Source of the DNA: Henricia sp. BOLD:AAB3569
Lineage: Eukaryota; Echinodermata; Asteroidea; Spinulosida; Echinasteridae
Direction: 5' to 3'
Length of the DNA stretch: 64,000 nucleotides
NCBI GenBank assembly: GCA_037783545.1
Contig: JBBELK010000009.1
Coordinates: forward strand, 2,542,001 to 2,606,000
This document shows, one piece after another, positions 35,792 to 50,700 of this stretch. The notes under the pieces were generated by a model. It saw nothing but the letters and a program-made list of their open reading frames with translations. It was not told where the DNA came from and did not search any database. How positions within the stretch are numbered: position 1 is the first letter of the stretch; each line of letters opens with the position of its first letter. Position numbers and translations under genes: made by a program.

Positions 35792-38700
35792 GTGAGTAGA
35801 AATTTACTAGGCCTACTTTCTACGACTATATGATCATCTGTCGATCCGATCTGATGTCATGGATGTGTAGGCTGTTTGCATGGGTTTACATGTTTTGTTT
35901 TGGAAGTCTTTAGACTAGGCAGGCTTCACACGTACATGACGCATCGTGTACATCTTGATCTTGATCCATACGTGGCGACAGATAATGAAAGCCATTGATC
36001 ACAAAAAATAAGACTTGAATGAAATTTTGAAAATATTTTTAAAACTTGGTGGCCTTGAATTTTCTTTTAGAAATTTGGGATAGGCCCTAGGGTTTACAAT
36101 CAACTCGACCATTTGCCAACTCGACTTGAACCAATTTGAACGTTGTACCAACTCGACCGTTGTACCAGCTCGACCGTTGTACCAACTCGACCGTTGTACC
36201 AGCTCGACCGTTGGACCAACCCATCTGTTGACCAACTCGACTTAAAAGTCGAGTCAACTCGACCGTTTGCCAACTTGACTCGACCATTTTGTGTACTGCT
36301 TTTTTTTCTGATATTGTAATGCGCGATATTATGCCAAGCGAAAAATCATGCTGCATTTTATCAGTCAGGAAAGGAAAAAAAGAAGAACCAAAAAACCTAT
36401 TGCACCGCGGCAAAAGCTAAATCTTCACGCAAAGTTGCTATACATGTAGTATGTACATTGTACTTTAACCATCAAAGAAAATACATGTAGTTATGAAATG
36501 GCACTTTAAATTTTGGTTATTAAAAAAGATGTGAAAGAATTAAACAAAATCCTCCAACATTTTATTTGTTTTCACAGGTCCAAAAAAAGTAATCGGAGCA
36601 ATACATACATGTATAAATTCTGTATTTTGGTGATTTTTGTCGTGACTTAGTCAAATAGATGTTATCTTCCTTCGGAAGGGATGTAAAGCCGTTGGTCTAG
36701 TGTGTTAGGTAAGGGTAACGCACTTTAAAGATCCCAGAGCATTCTTTCGTGAATAGGAAGGGGATTCTCCGGTGTCTCTGGCCATTTCTAATTTCTAATT
36801 TATAATTCTTCATGGGTTTCCTCTCGCTCGCTTGCGAGTGACAGTGCAATTGGCACTTTAGAAGAATCCTTGGTATGAATACCAGAAAGAAATAATAATA
36901 ATAATAATAATAATCTGTTTATTTCCAAAATGGGATGAAGTTATCCTCGCATTACAAAACTGGATACCAAAATTTAAAAGGGATAAACAGTGCCAACTTT
37001 TTTGAATGAATTGCCTGGTGAACACCTATATGTACCTTACAGTAAAGCAAGATTTTGAAACAACCAAACTTGCAAACTGTAAAGGCATGCTCGATGAATT
37101 TGTAAAACCTTCCTACTATTAAATAACCATGGTTTTCTGATATTCTGCGTGGGGAAACTACAATTTGCAAGCATCAAATGGTAAATAAAAAAGCATCAAA
37201 TGGTAAATGTATTCTGTGAAACTGCATAGTCTGCATATATCCTTGAAACCTGTGATTGTGTTTTGTAATAAGCTGCAGAATCACAGCTGCATTGTTGTTG
37301 CATTGTGTTTGAGTTTGGGTTGGCCAGAGCTGGAGGTCAACCGAAAACCACATAAAAAGTGTGAAGAACCTTTTTTGGTATGAAATAAAGTGCAGTGCTG
37401 ATGTATGTATACGTAAACCAATGAGCCTGCACCGTCCGTGATCGTAACAGCTGACTGCCCAACTAGTATGGAGCGCGGTGAATTTCGTGGCAAAAATGTG
37501 TTCCTCGCGCATTGACGAGCCTGCGTCTTTAAATCCAATGCGGACAGCCCAGGACATTTTCCTCTCAGTAACTTTCCCCGAGTCCATTGGTTACCTTCCC
37601 TGGCCAACTGCTGCCCAGGAAAATTGACCAGGTAACTTTTCCTGCGACTATAACTATAAGGGGACACAATCAAGTCGGTAAAAGCGCTCTGGAAGAGTAC
37701 GTCCGGCCCGGGGGGGGGGCCGTACTGCGGTCGTACTGCGAATGGACACTGCGCATGCTCTCCCACGGTCTCGGTAAATTTCCCCATGTTGAAAAAGTCC
37801 AAATGCGGACAGCAGTAAAATTTAGCCATTTTTTAATTTTACCATCGTCTTGGTAAAACTTCTCGAAAAACAATTTCATTGCGGACACGGCTTATGAAAC
37901 ATTAACAAAACTTTCAGCCTCATGCACATTTTTGCAGGCATTATACATACATGTGCTTTTAAAAATTCACCAAATGCATTTTTGTTCTTCTCAGTATTAC
38001 AGCTCCATAAAATTAGCCATTTCGCAAAATTAACATCTGTGGGGCAGAAACCCTGTCAGGACATGTACATAAATTTATATAGGACATGGGCTCATAAAGT
38101 AAACAATATGTGAAGTCTGTGGAATGTTTGATATTATTGGCACCCTGGAGAGTTTCTAATAACTGTCCCACATTGAGTTGGTCAGCCTACAGTACATGTA
38201 CTTTATGTAGTTGTAATGGTTAGAGAAGAATGTTTTAATAATGTGTGACCTTTTGACTGGTGGCATTTAATACGGCATGTTTACAATAATCATTTCATTC
38301 TACTAAGGGTTAGACTGAAATGAAGCCAGCCGACTTAAAACAAAAAGGTGTATTCCTCGATGTCCACAATTCTCAATCTTGTACAAATCCTATGGACTTT
38401 AGGTTGTCAAAACAATAGACTGTATCAAATAGCTGCCCAAAAAGTTAACCTGTCCTTGTGGGTTTAATCAGCAGGAAAGGCATTGTCCTGAACTGACAGG
38501 ACATCAGGTTTATCAAGGATTATTGTGGATAAATTCAGGTCATTGATAATTATGAGATGATGCATATGTCTGTCTACCCACTCTGGGTCAACCAAACAGT
38601 GGGATAAAGAATCAAGACTCGACTTTCACTCTGGAGTCTCATAACCTTGGTTAAAATCAACCACCTCCGAGTTGTGGCTCAACCAACAGATATCCATTAA

Positions 38701-41700
38701 CAACAAGATAAGAAACTACTGTGTTATTGAATGGCACATCACCGTAACCGGTTTCAGGCTGTTTGGAACGCGTGCGCGTGTAGCGCGTTTTGTGTTCGAA
38801 CATAACACGCGCGGTCGTCACAATTACATTGAGAAAGTGCGCATGCGAGAGGTTTTAAGTGTAATTCAATGGGGAAGTGCCCAAAAGTATGCAAATGGTG
38901 CCCAAAAGTATGCAAATGGTGCCCAAAAGTATGCAAATGAGGTGCCCAAAACTACCGGTATGCTAATGAGAAGGCGCGGTTATGCGCGTACGGCCTCCGT
39001 TTCCTATCTTGTTGTTAATAGATATCTGTGGGCTCAACCCAGAGATGAGCATAAATGTGACCCGCTCTGGAAAAATTGTGCAAAAACACAATGGAAATTC
39101 CTGGCAGTCCCCAGATACCGCCTGGATAGTCCGTGCTCCGCCTGGAATTTCCATTGTGTTTTAGTATTTTAATGAGCGTGGATCCGCCACAAATATCAGT
39201 GTTCTCCAAAAGGGGTTTTGGCAGAGCAGGCAACCCGACCAAATTTTCGTACCATCCTACATGGATGATATTGTATGATCATCCGCTATTTTCAAGTGAA
39301 CATTTGTTGCATTTGTAGCAGTCAAATTTTTCATTCAGTTGTATACAGCATGGAGCTATAAATTTGAGCTTTGCCCCCCCATATTTAAATGGCTAACTCT
39401 AAAACCTTGACGGATGCCAGGATGTACTGCAAGCTGGTCCGTGCATCATCGGCATAATTACAATGCATTTCCTACCAGTTCGTGGGTGTACAAATGTATA
39501 TTTTATCCAAGAGTATGGATTTACACGTATTTCTCTTTGGTTTTAATTGTTTTAAAATTGAGGATACTGAGTGACCAGTGGAAGTGACGAAAAACACACT
39601 TCTGGTTGACATCCAGGATGTTTCATTGCCACGCAGTACACAAGCAAAACATCCTGTATTACTTGTCAGATTCTTTATTACTTCTTGATTGGGAAAGGGA
39701 AATGAAGGCGGATAATTTACATGAAATAGAACCTATGGGAAATAAGAGCAGTGGTGAATAAATTACTATCAATGCTAGAATAGGGCGACAAATCGTGTGT
39801 AAAAAAGCTATATTAGGGCGACCTGCTCAATAGGGCGACATTTTGGTGTCGCCCTAATATTTTTTTAGGTCAAAAAACATTTTGTTTAGGTCGAGAACCA
39901 TTTTTATTGGGACTGGAGCTGTTTCTCTTCGGTCTGGAAGCATCTCTGGAAGCTTTGGGTACAAAAATAAGGTGTCATTTTGAGTGACTCTTGCCGAAAT
40001 TTCGGTGGTCCCCGGGGAGAGTCTTCCCGAAATGTCGCCCTATTGCGGCATTCAGCGTTGTTTAAATTATTATTATTATTATTTCTTTCTGGTATTCATA
40101 CCAAGGATTCCTTTTATAGTGCTCATTGCACTGTCACTCGCAAGCGTGAGGAAACCCATGAAGAATTAGAATTAGAAATGGCCAGAGACACCGGGGAATC
40201 CCCTTGCTCTTCACGAAAGAATGCTCTGGGATTTTTAGAGTGTGTTACCATTACCTAACACACTGGACCAACGGCTTTTCATCCCTTCCGAAGGATGGAG
40301 CAAGTGTGGTTGAGTGCCTTGCAGCCGGATTAGAACCTGCAACCCAAAGTTTTCACTCGTGATTGCGAGTCAATGACCCTAACCCCTCGGCCACGGTACC
40401 CCAAATTGTTTAGACCTTTGTAATTGTTCAAACAAATGGAAAATATACGCTTTAAGGCCCGTTTACACTCGATTTGCCTGGAATTTCCTTTGTGTTTTTG
40501 TATTTTAATGAGAGTTGATCTGCCGCAGATTTTTTTCTTATGGTGGCAAAAACTCCACCTAGCCTGTGCGACTATTAAACTGCTACCTTTTTACAGTGCG
40601 GGTCACATATAAAAAATCCAGATTACACTGTATTATACCGGTAATTGGCATCAATATAGAGCATCTCTGTACACTGTGAAAGAGATGTAACAATTTATGT
40701 TGAATTCAGGATACAATGATGACTTAGCCAAGGAACTTCCAGCCAAGGAGATATCAATCATTCAGCCTTGCTGCTGTGGAAGCTAGCATTGCTGCATTGT
40801 ACATCTGTACAGATGACCTTGACTGCGATAGACAGATGTATATTAGATAGTGGAGAAGATAAAAATGTACAAATCTCACACAGCTATGGTTTTTACCATT
40901 AGATTAGAGATCTTTAATCCACATTGTTAAAGATGTACTGCCGGTTGATTTCACTGTGAAAAAATAAAATGTGAATAAAATAAATTATAATTTTCGTCGT
41001 GACTGAAGTTGACAATTCGCTTTATGTTGTGGGACTGGGAGGTGCCATGTTTTAAGCATTGACATCTAGAAATGTATCTCACATACTGTATGTTGGTGAC
41101 CCTAAATTATCAACCCTTTGGTTATCTGATAGTGCACATATCTTCTGTGCCAATTGGTATGGTAACCATATACCTATCAGCCCAGATATGAATAAAAAGT
41201 ACACTGCACTTTAGATTTAACTCTTAATATTATTATTGAGAAAATGAGGCAATAGTCTGTGTTAGTTGGAGTGTTGTAGATCTGGGTCATTCTATAAATT
41301 TGGGGTCCAACGTGTGACATTTTCCTGTCCCTGTTACACCTGACATACTGCCATTTGCCAAACAAGTATTATTAAAAATGCCTTCAAAACATATTTTTAT
41401 GAATTGTACTTTATGTAATCACTCTTTGAAATAGAAAGCATTTAAATAATATGTCCTGAATTTACAAAATACAACATTTTACAAGATGTCAGACGTAACA
41501 GGGGACAGAAAAATTTGACCCCAAATTTATAGAATGACCCATCTGTAAACACAGTCAGAAAATGAAACAGTTAGGGCGTGTTTGTTTCATGACAGATCCG
41601 AATCCAGATCCTGAGTTGTTTTACCGCGCAGAAACAAACGAAACTGCTCTCAACGAAGAATTCAAGTCACGTGAATTGGATCTGCGCAGATCTGAATCTG

Positions 41701-44700
41701 GATCATCCGTCCGAAACAAACACGCCCTAAACCTAACCCTGCATTGTGTCATGTGACAGACAGTACTGTTATAGCATTCTGTAAATATATACATGTATTT
41801 GGTTTTTGTAAATTTATTAATAAAAAAAAAGTAAAGAGCTGATTTAGACAACTTAAATTGCCCACAATAATTTGGTGTCAGTAACTCCTAAAAATGGTGT
41901 GTTTTGACTAAAATTTCAGACTTTTTGTTCATCTTTTTCAGGTTGGTGTTTGGAACCCTTTACCCAGCATATGCTTCTTACAAAGCAGTCAAGAAGAGAA
42001 ACGTCAAGGAATATGTGAGTAAATTTGTAAAAAACAAAGTGTTTTTTTTTTTAAGTTCGTTCATAAACAACCCCTCCTCAAACCTAGCCTACTGAGAGTT
42101 CTTAATATTGGAAACCTGTTTCCCAAAATGTTCATATTTGATGAATAAAAATCCGAAGACTTTTTTTTAGCAGTACCTGCTGCTGAAGGCTTCGAACCAG
42201 TCATTTGACACTGGCAAGAGCAGAAGTTGAGAATTTAGGATGTCTGCTCTAGTATGCAGGAGATTGTTGGTTCGAATCCCACCCAAGAACATTATTTCAT
42301 TTTGTATGTATCTCATGGGAAAACAGTTGTATCTCTGGTCTTGAAAGTAAATCCAATACTTTTCACTGCTGATTAAAAACAAAATAATGTAAATTTGTTC
42401 AGAGAAAACAACAACCCATAACATCTCTGAGGTTGTTAAAAACTACCTGATTATTGGCAAATTGATAAGCTGTCCGTGGCATTATTTGAAGTGTCCTGGT
42501 TATATTGGGTGTCCCACATTAGTGTAAAGCTATCTGACATGAGTCAGATACAAGTAGGTACCCATGAAATGTACCTGTATCCTGAGCAAAGACTTTAAGA
42601 TATTAACTGGGAGGAGTCAGTACTTAAAAATAACCCTGGCAACTGACCAAGACTTGCTGGCAATTGTATGTTAACATTGATACTAATTCATGGAAGTGCT
42701 TTTCGAAGTTCAAAGTTGCTGTTGGTCCATTGTTAATAGCAGATACCCTGGGTTGATAATAACCCCTGGGACATACATAATACATCACATAATAGCATAA
42801 GTAAAGAGTCATCTCTCTTCTGATTGTGGCTCTATCATTACACATTTATAAAATACATTTATGCGGGTACACTGTACAATGATTTCTGAAACCATATTCA
42901 GCCTGGAGGGATGGCTTTTAGTGCTAAACCTGATCAAATTATTCACATTGTGTTGTTGCTTGGGGGTTTGGTGCATTAAATTTTTTCCATAAGTACATAC
43001 TGGACAAAACATTGATGATCACGTAAGTGTTGTTTCTTGTCTGGGACGTGGCTGTTAACTTAAGGGCTTTTCACACTAGACTACCGATACACTTAATTCA
43101 GGTTGAAATAAACCCAAACTTGTAAGTGGGGGGTGAATTGTTGAGGCCCAGACTATCCAAAAGTGTAAAAAAAAAACCAATATAAATTTTAACTTGATTT
43201 ATTTTTAAGCCTACTTCACTTCAGATATGGTGATTACGTGATTTGTCATTTGGGAGACATTCCTCTAGGCTTATTTTGGTGGTAGAAAGAAGACTAATTT
43301 TTTTAATTTTTTAAATTGCTGTGCCCTTTTTATTCAACTGCCCTTCATTGAAACACACATATAAAAATGTCAAAATTCCCACTTTTAGGAAACACATTTC
43401 GGAGACAAAATTAGCCGGTGTTTAAAAAATGCAACGAAACTGTATGCAATTTTTGCTAAACTTCACAGAGCTTTAGCGCGCGTGGTACGTGGTCATCCCA
43501 TAACTCTATGGGTCGTCCACAAAAAGTACATGTACACACACAGTTCGACGAAAGTCCCTCGAACAACGGAAAATACCCGTTGCTCGAGGGACTCTAGTCG
43601 ATAGTTTACTGTAGTCGCTCAATCGAACGTCGCCCTGGTTTCCGTGAGAAATGTATGTATGTTGAGCAGGGTTCGGTGATGGATTCGGTGTACAGCATGT
43701 GCGTGTACTCGCGGTCGACTATGATGAAGTACATGTACCGGTTTACGTGTCGATTGCAGAATATGGCCAAAGACGAAGATGCACGAACATTAGCATGATA
43801 CCTGCGTAGCACACAAAATGGTGGCCATTTTCTAGCCCATAAAAAGTTTTGTCTTGCAAATGATAAAATTATTATTGGAAAATTTCATTATTGATCAAAT
43901 ATTCAAATCCATGTACATTGACCTTAGTGTATTATGATGTCTGCTTCATCATCATCATCATCATACCAGATCAATTGGCATTCTTGGACCTGTCTAGAGG
44001 TCAAAGGTTAGATATCGGCAACAGCTGTAACATCAGTATCTCTGATGCTACTTCACATTGATGCCATATACCATATCACACAGAGGATAACCATATTACT
44101 GTCACTGGGCTATTTTGTTTAGGTTTGGGGGTAGTGAATAATATCTCTAAATGATTTAGACTGTCTCCTAAAATCAGGTTTAAAGTTTATCTGGGGCCTC
44201 CGATGTTAATATTACGCCAACTGTAAATTCTTGGGGCACTTGCAACAGAAATCCAAGTTTATATGAGAAGACTGCAAAAAGGACCCCGATACCAAGGCCA
44301 AGACCCCCAAAAAACTGCCTTCTGGTCTCCCTAAAACTTGAAGCCTGGTGTACCGGTAAATGTACACTCTAAAAACGCTGGTGATTTAAAGGAGCGAGAC
44401 CACATCTCATTTGTGATGCCCCCATTTTTCCCATGGGTGTTGAGATTTTGATACCATATCATGTGTCATATTTTTCTAATTACCATTCTGAAATTTCATG
44501 CCACCAATCTGTACAGTATGTTGTCAAGGGTATCATCATGGATAAGTCTAGTAAACAAATTTTTCTGGTTACATAAAGCAGTGCAATGATTACACCAACT
44601 GTTTTGCTTCCACATCCAAATTGGAGATTGCAAAGTTTTTATGTGATTGTTGGGTTAGAATCCATTTTCTGGAAAAATTTTGTCATGTTCCTTTAAAAAG

Positions 44701-47700
44701 TCTCTACTGGTAACTCTCATACTTTCATTTCACTTACATTGTAATGTTTTATATTTTCATACTAAAAAATACTGCTCCATATTTTCACAATCATACAGTT
44801 GAATACTGTAGGCCTTTACTTCCAAGCAATGTACATGTAGTTTTGAAACTAGAATTTTGTTTTCAATTAGAAATATCTGTTTCATTGTGCACATTGAAAA
44901 AAATGTGCATGCACCTGCCATGCCCAAATGGCCTATTTCACAGAAATTGAAAAGGAAACTTAATTGTATAAAAAATCAATTTAGGCATAGGTAGCAAAGC
45001 GCACAAATGGTGTAATGGCTTCACAGTGAATTTTCCACCATCTGTTCACAAAGGAATGAAACAAAAAAATGGATTGACGACTGTTTCACCCAACCACTGT
45101 GTTTAAATTGTCAAAACACCGGGGGTTCTCTCACTTTAAACACCCTGTTTGCATTACACATCTTTAGGGTAAAACTCTCCGAGACAATAGGTACTTTGAG
45201 GGCCCAATGTACCAGGTATCATTTGCAAGATGAAACATTTTGTGGACTTCTGGAATAAGGTTATATCTAAAGAAAAATTAGGTACATGTATTAATTAATA
45301 AACAATATGGATATTGCTCATTGCTAATTTTTTACCATCTTTTACACAGGTCAAATGGATGATGTATTGGATAGTGTTTGCCTTGTTCACGTTTGTGGAG
45401 ACGGTGGTAGACATATTTGCCTCACTGTAAGTATGCACGCAACCCTAAAGCCTAAATCTTGTGTAGCTTACAAATCACTTTCAGATTGGCAAATTTTTAC
45501 AGAGTACATAATTAGCAACAGAAATCTGCTGCTTGTATTGTTGTCACTCACTCGTGACATGTACATTTTGGTTTAAGTTTCGAAAGCACTTCAGTTTCAG
45601 TTTTGCTTGAAAATTATTGTTGATGTGAAGCACTTGTACATGCACATAATAATAATGGTGGATTTTTATATAGCGCACATTTCCACCCTGCAGGGTGCTC
45701 CTGGCGCTGTTGCCATTATTACCGCTGCCATCAGGGAATCACCAGAACCATTTCGCTTCAACTAGGTGGCTGCTGGCCAGGCGCTCAACCCTATCAGCAG
45801 TTAGATTGTGGCATTCCCTTAACATAATAACAGCTTCCCAAATATCGCTTGGGTTGACGAGGCAACTGGGATTAAGTGCCTTGCCCAGGGACACAGACAC
45901 GTTGGTCATAGTGGGGCTTGAACCCACAACCTCTGATTGGGAGTACCGCTTCATACCCACTAGACCACACATGTGTGGTACAGCTCACAGTGCATTCCAA
46001 AGCATTTCTAAAAGTGAAACGTAATCATGCCCAGCAGAAACAAACGCATTGTGTGATGTTATGTTTTGTGTCGTGTTGTTTTATATACTGTCATATTTTT
46101 CAACCAGAGGTTACATGTACATGTACCACAATAAACAGGCAAACAAAAAGCACAAATGATGAGCAAACAAAAAGCACAAATGATGAACAAAAACAAATCG
46201 ACACCTACGTACAACCAACGGAGATAAATTTTGTAGATTAGTGTCAACAGGAAAAGCCATCTCTAGGGACAGATACAAACAGATCAGGAAAGGTCATGCA
46301 TCATGGACTTTATCCTTATATCCTTCCTAATTCCTTTGTTCTTGAAAGGCCTATTGTGTCATTTACAGTGACCCAATGTACTTAGAGAGTTCTCACGGAA
46401 AATCTCACAGAAAGGGATTCCCGAATACACCATTTGTATCGGCGACCATGAGAGGGGGCAGGTTTTCATTTATGTAAATGATGTTACAATAGATCTACAA
46501 AGTGCCTACATGTACTTGTGCATGACGCACGGTGACAATGTGACTGCACCCCCCTGTCATGGCCGCCCGTGCAAAGGGTCTATAATGGTAACAAATATGA
46601 TGTTATTCCACCTGAGGTACATGCTGCATTGCATTATGGATCAGGATGTATTTTCACAGTTGTACTGCATCTGTGGGACTGACATTTCTTGGGATTTACT
46701 GTGACTTGGAATTGATGTTCCAGGAATTAATTATACAACATTACCTGCAAATGGTCTGCTGGGCCTTTAAATCCATCCTGTGACACAACATCTGCCTCGT
46801 CATTGGCACTGTAAACATTGAATTGTTTTCCAACTGCGTGGTCTGGGACACCTCACTGGACGTCATAGTCTGACATTTACATTAATTAAATGTCAAGTCA
46901 TGTATAGGCAAATAGACTGCATTTTTTTCCAATACATGTAATGTCCTACTTAGCAACAACTATAAATACGTATGCAAAATTAATTCCAACCATAGAAATC
47001 GAATTTAAAGTAACAGGTGAGCAAGATAGCTCATCACAATTTTCTTGGTTCACCAAAGTTATTAATTTTTTTCTTGGTTCAGGAATTAACCAATGGGTGC
47101 TGGTGAACAGTGCGTATTAAAATAACATGCTGATCTGATGGTCCATTAATTTATTGCTAGGGTTATTTGCACTATTTTGTTTACAAATTTATGTTTTAAA
47201 TACCGGTAGTCCACAATTTAACATGTGTTTGTTTAATCATCTGGCTGATTTAACAACTTTCACAGAACCGAGTACTTCGTTTATATAAGAGCATAAACGA
47301 ACAGCTTGACCAGGGCTCAAATTTCATGAAAAAATCTGCTAGACCACAGGGTTAGTAGCTTAAACCATTTACTGGACCGACGCTATTTTTACAAGACCAA
47401 AGCTTCAAGGAACGTGGATTTACTGTTCGTTAGTTTAAAAATGCACTGGACCACTGGTCTAGTACGGTAGAGAAAGCGCTAGACCGAAGCTCAAATTACT
47501 GGCCTCGGTCTACCAGTCCAGTGGGTATTTCGAGCCCCGCTTGGTCCTTGTTATGGTCTTGAAAAACTGGTTTGATCCAGGATTTTTTTTGCTTTAAAAA
47601 AACAAAACACTGGACTGACTGTCCAGCAACTTTTCAACAAAATGTTGGACCCTGCAAAAATGGCGTGCGTGTCGAGTAAATACGTCTACCACAAAAGAAT

Positions 47701-50700
47701 TCTGAACACCATGTCAAAGGAATCTGTGAACTGATACATTATAATTTGAAGTCACTCAGTGCTGGGGTCCCTTTTTTGTCTTAAAGGAAATAATTCAAAT
47801 TCCAGGACGTCCACTTGAGACCCTTTCCCGTGGCCCCCAGGAGAAATCAGTCCGTGAATAATCCCGTGATCATGTCCCACGATTCGCAACAGATGTTAGG
47901 GCCTAAAGCCTTGATGTGGCTAAATGACCTGACTCATCGTCAGCCTCGTGTCGCAGTATTATTTAAGTCCTTCCGCATTTGGCCTGTGAGAATTATTTAC
48001 GTTTCATGAGGGTAGTGTCGGGGAAAACTCTTGTCTGAGATGATTCACTTCAGGGGAAGATGTTTTGAAATCAGTCAGTTTTTTTAAAAGTAAAAGCGAT
48101 AGGGCTCCGCTCGGGGTTATTCCTGAGAGACGAATAAACAATTGCCCTGATAGTCTTACTCAGCTCACTCATTTACATGTTCATGAAAAGGAATTCCTGA
48201 ATTGCGGAAGTACTTCAAGTCATCATACTTCTTCATCACTCTTTATCATTATCATTATCATGACAGTACTGCATTAAATTTCTGTCGTGTCATGGATTCT
48301 GTAATGGATTGACAAAAGTGTACTGACTGAATGTGTCAATGCACGTCGAGCTAATTCGTGCCACGAAATTCACCACGCTCCATAGTCCATACATGTACCT
48401 TGCCCAAGCTCTTACGATCCCGGAGGGTGCAGGTGCCATCGACAGCAAACAGCGCGCTTGTACGTGTGTTTATGTACGTACATGTACATTTATAAGGGTA
48501 ATTCCAAAAATTAAAGGAACCAAAAGTGTGACATGCTTTTAAAGATTTTCAAGTGTGTTTAGTGATTGAAAATGGTTTTCCAGTAGAAAATATTTATTTT
48601 TATTTCAATAAATGCCACTTAAATTTAACGTTTGTGTGTGGATAGGGCACCAAGGTTAATGCAAACTCATTCTACAGCTAATTTTCATTGGCGTACTGTA
48701 GGTAACCCGGGACACCAAATTCCTATTCAATACAATGGAACAAATTATGAGCCTTTATGGTCTTTTGTTTCAAATATTTGTCAGTAATCACAGAACAAAA
48801 TATTCAAGAAATTGGTGCTGTCCCCTGTAATCACAGGCTATTACTGAGAATCTGTGATCCAAACGTTTTGGACCCCTAATTTTGAGAATTACCCACAAAC
48901 CAATGAGCCTGCACCGTCGTCAAATGGCGTTCGATTCACAAGTCAAGTCAAGTCAAGTCAGGCATGTTGGTCCAGTCGGTTCAAGTCAAGTAGTATTTGG
49001 GTCTTTCTATAAATTAGGGGTCCAGCTTTGGTGACCCCGTTACATTTTACAACTTGTTTTTGTAAATTCAGGACACATTCTTTAAATACTTTCCATCTCA
49101 AAGAGTGAGTACATAAAGTACAATTCATACAAAATGGTTTAAAAGCCATTTTAATGATTTTTGTACGAAAAATAACACATATCAGGTGTAACGGGGGACA
49201 CCAAATGTCACACTTTTGGACCCCTAATTTATAGAAAGACCCATTTGTTCAAGTTAATTTTGTAAAATGAGTGTAGACACTTAATCTTGCATACATGTTG
49301 TAGGGTATTTTTGTTGTTCTGGGCATCAATGCTCCATGTTAATAAAAGAAAGCTTTAGTTTTTAAAAACAATTTGGTCCTCAATGCATAAAAGTTCAATT
49401 TCATTTTTGGCAGACCCAAGTCAAAAAATTTACAAGTCCGAGTCAAGTCAAATCATTTGAGGTTCGAGTCTCAAGTCAAGTCATTTGAGGTTCAAGTCTC
49501 AAGTCTCAAGTCAAGTCAAGTCAACTCAAGTCAGTGAAAATCAGGACTTGATTCCGGGTCTCGAGTCAGAGTCGAGTCAGAGTATCGAGTCAGAGTCATT
49601 GCAATCCTGTACATGCAGAGTTATTTTGCCTTTCCAGTGAATGAAGTTTGGAACAAAACAAAGACAGTATTACAATGTATAAGTTCTTGGATTTTCACAC
49701 ATTTTGTCATTCATTTCATTATGCTGTGAAAATCTTCACCTGTTTAAATTGCCTTGGATTGCATTGTAATTGATGGTTTACATTTATTTGAATCTCTCAC
49801 CCTCACTTCAGACTTCCATTTTACTACGAAGCAAAGATCCTCTTCATCTTCTGGCTCATTTCACCATGGACAAAGGGCTCAACGTATCTCTACAGGAGGT
49901 TTATTCATCCGACACTCAGCAAGCGGGAACAGGTGAATGACAAATGCAACTTAGCAGATAGTAAACAGAGTAAACTGCCGAGTACAAAACTCGTGTTTTT
50001 TTGTTTGTTTTTTTGAAAGATGAATTTAGAAACACGAGAAAATTGCAGTGCCCCGACTGGGATTATTTTTTAAATTATTGCCATAGCATTTGCAATTCAC
50101 ATGATGGTTTTCTGTAAAAATAACGGACCTACAGTAATGTAATTTCTGGGGGAAAAAACAACTGATTGTATGCCATACACCCTATTCACATGTTTGAATG
50201 ATTCAATCGTGTGCCCTGAATCAGTTTTATCGAATGCTAACTGTCGATTTGATAGGTGCCAGTTACGTATGCATTCCAAGCCTCGATCTGAAGACGAGGC
50301 TTGGAAAGCAGTCTGGCACCTTTGAACTTTCCAAAAAAAATGTGCGGATGGCTGCCGGGCCTTCGCGGACTCGATCAGGGAGACGGTGGGTGGGGGAGGG
50401 GCATATCATATTACCAGTGTCGTGATAGCATTGTCGATATATAACCGTGGCATTTTGATGAGCGGTGCTATATCACTTTAATTATTTAATTTCTTCATTT
50501 TTTAGCCAAGAGAACCATGAATTTGCAGACAGTACCATGATTTTGCCGACAAAAATGAATAATAGATAGGGGGAGGGTGTCACAGACCCCTCTAGCGACG
50601 CCGTTGCCAATCAGCAATTTGCATATATTTAATCGATGTGATTCAGGAGGACCAATTAAACCTTTGGTTGACAAACCCTTAATTAAAGTCTTCATGTTCA

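Larger units (their letters stand above)
35792..41941 (+). other. REEP intron 1
   Basis: 6150 bp. It carries a 17-bp tandem repeat, a truncated SINE, two foldback elements, an octamer tandem repeat within one of them, a full SINE and two more foldback elements near its 3' end, all listed separately. No coding exon was seen. Confidence 0.8.
45427..49811 (+). other. REEP intron 3
   Basis: 4385 bp, the most repeat-loaded intron. It contains a tRNA-derived SINE, a foldback element, a 24-bp tandem pair (46138-46190), two long TIR elements and an interrupted AAGTC satellite. Confidence 0.75.

Noticed and set aside
36105..36292. CRISPR-like array
   Set aside because: Units are contiguous 17-bp tandems with no unique spacers, in an animal genome.
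37281..37829. 182-codon minus-strand ORF
   Set aside because: Most of it lies in the TGTCCGCATTGGAC element. The second copy at 59514 has the same pseudo-coding stretch with a broken frame.
38672..39172. 166-codon ORF with AQKYANG repeats
   Set aside because: The repeat comes from a 21-bp tandem array, which stays in frame by length. The ORF runs through inverted ends of a mobile element.
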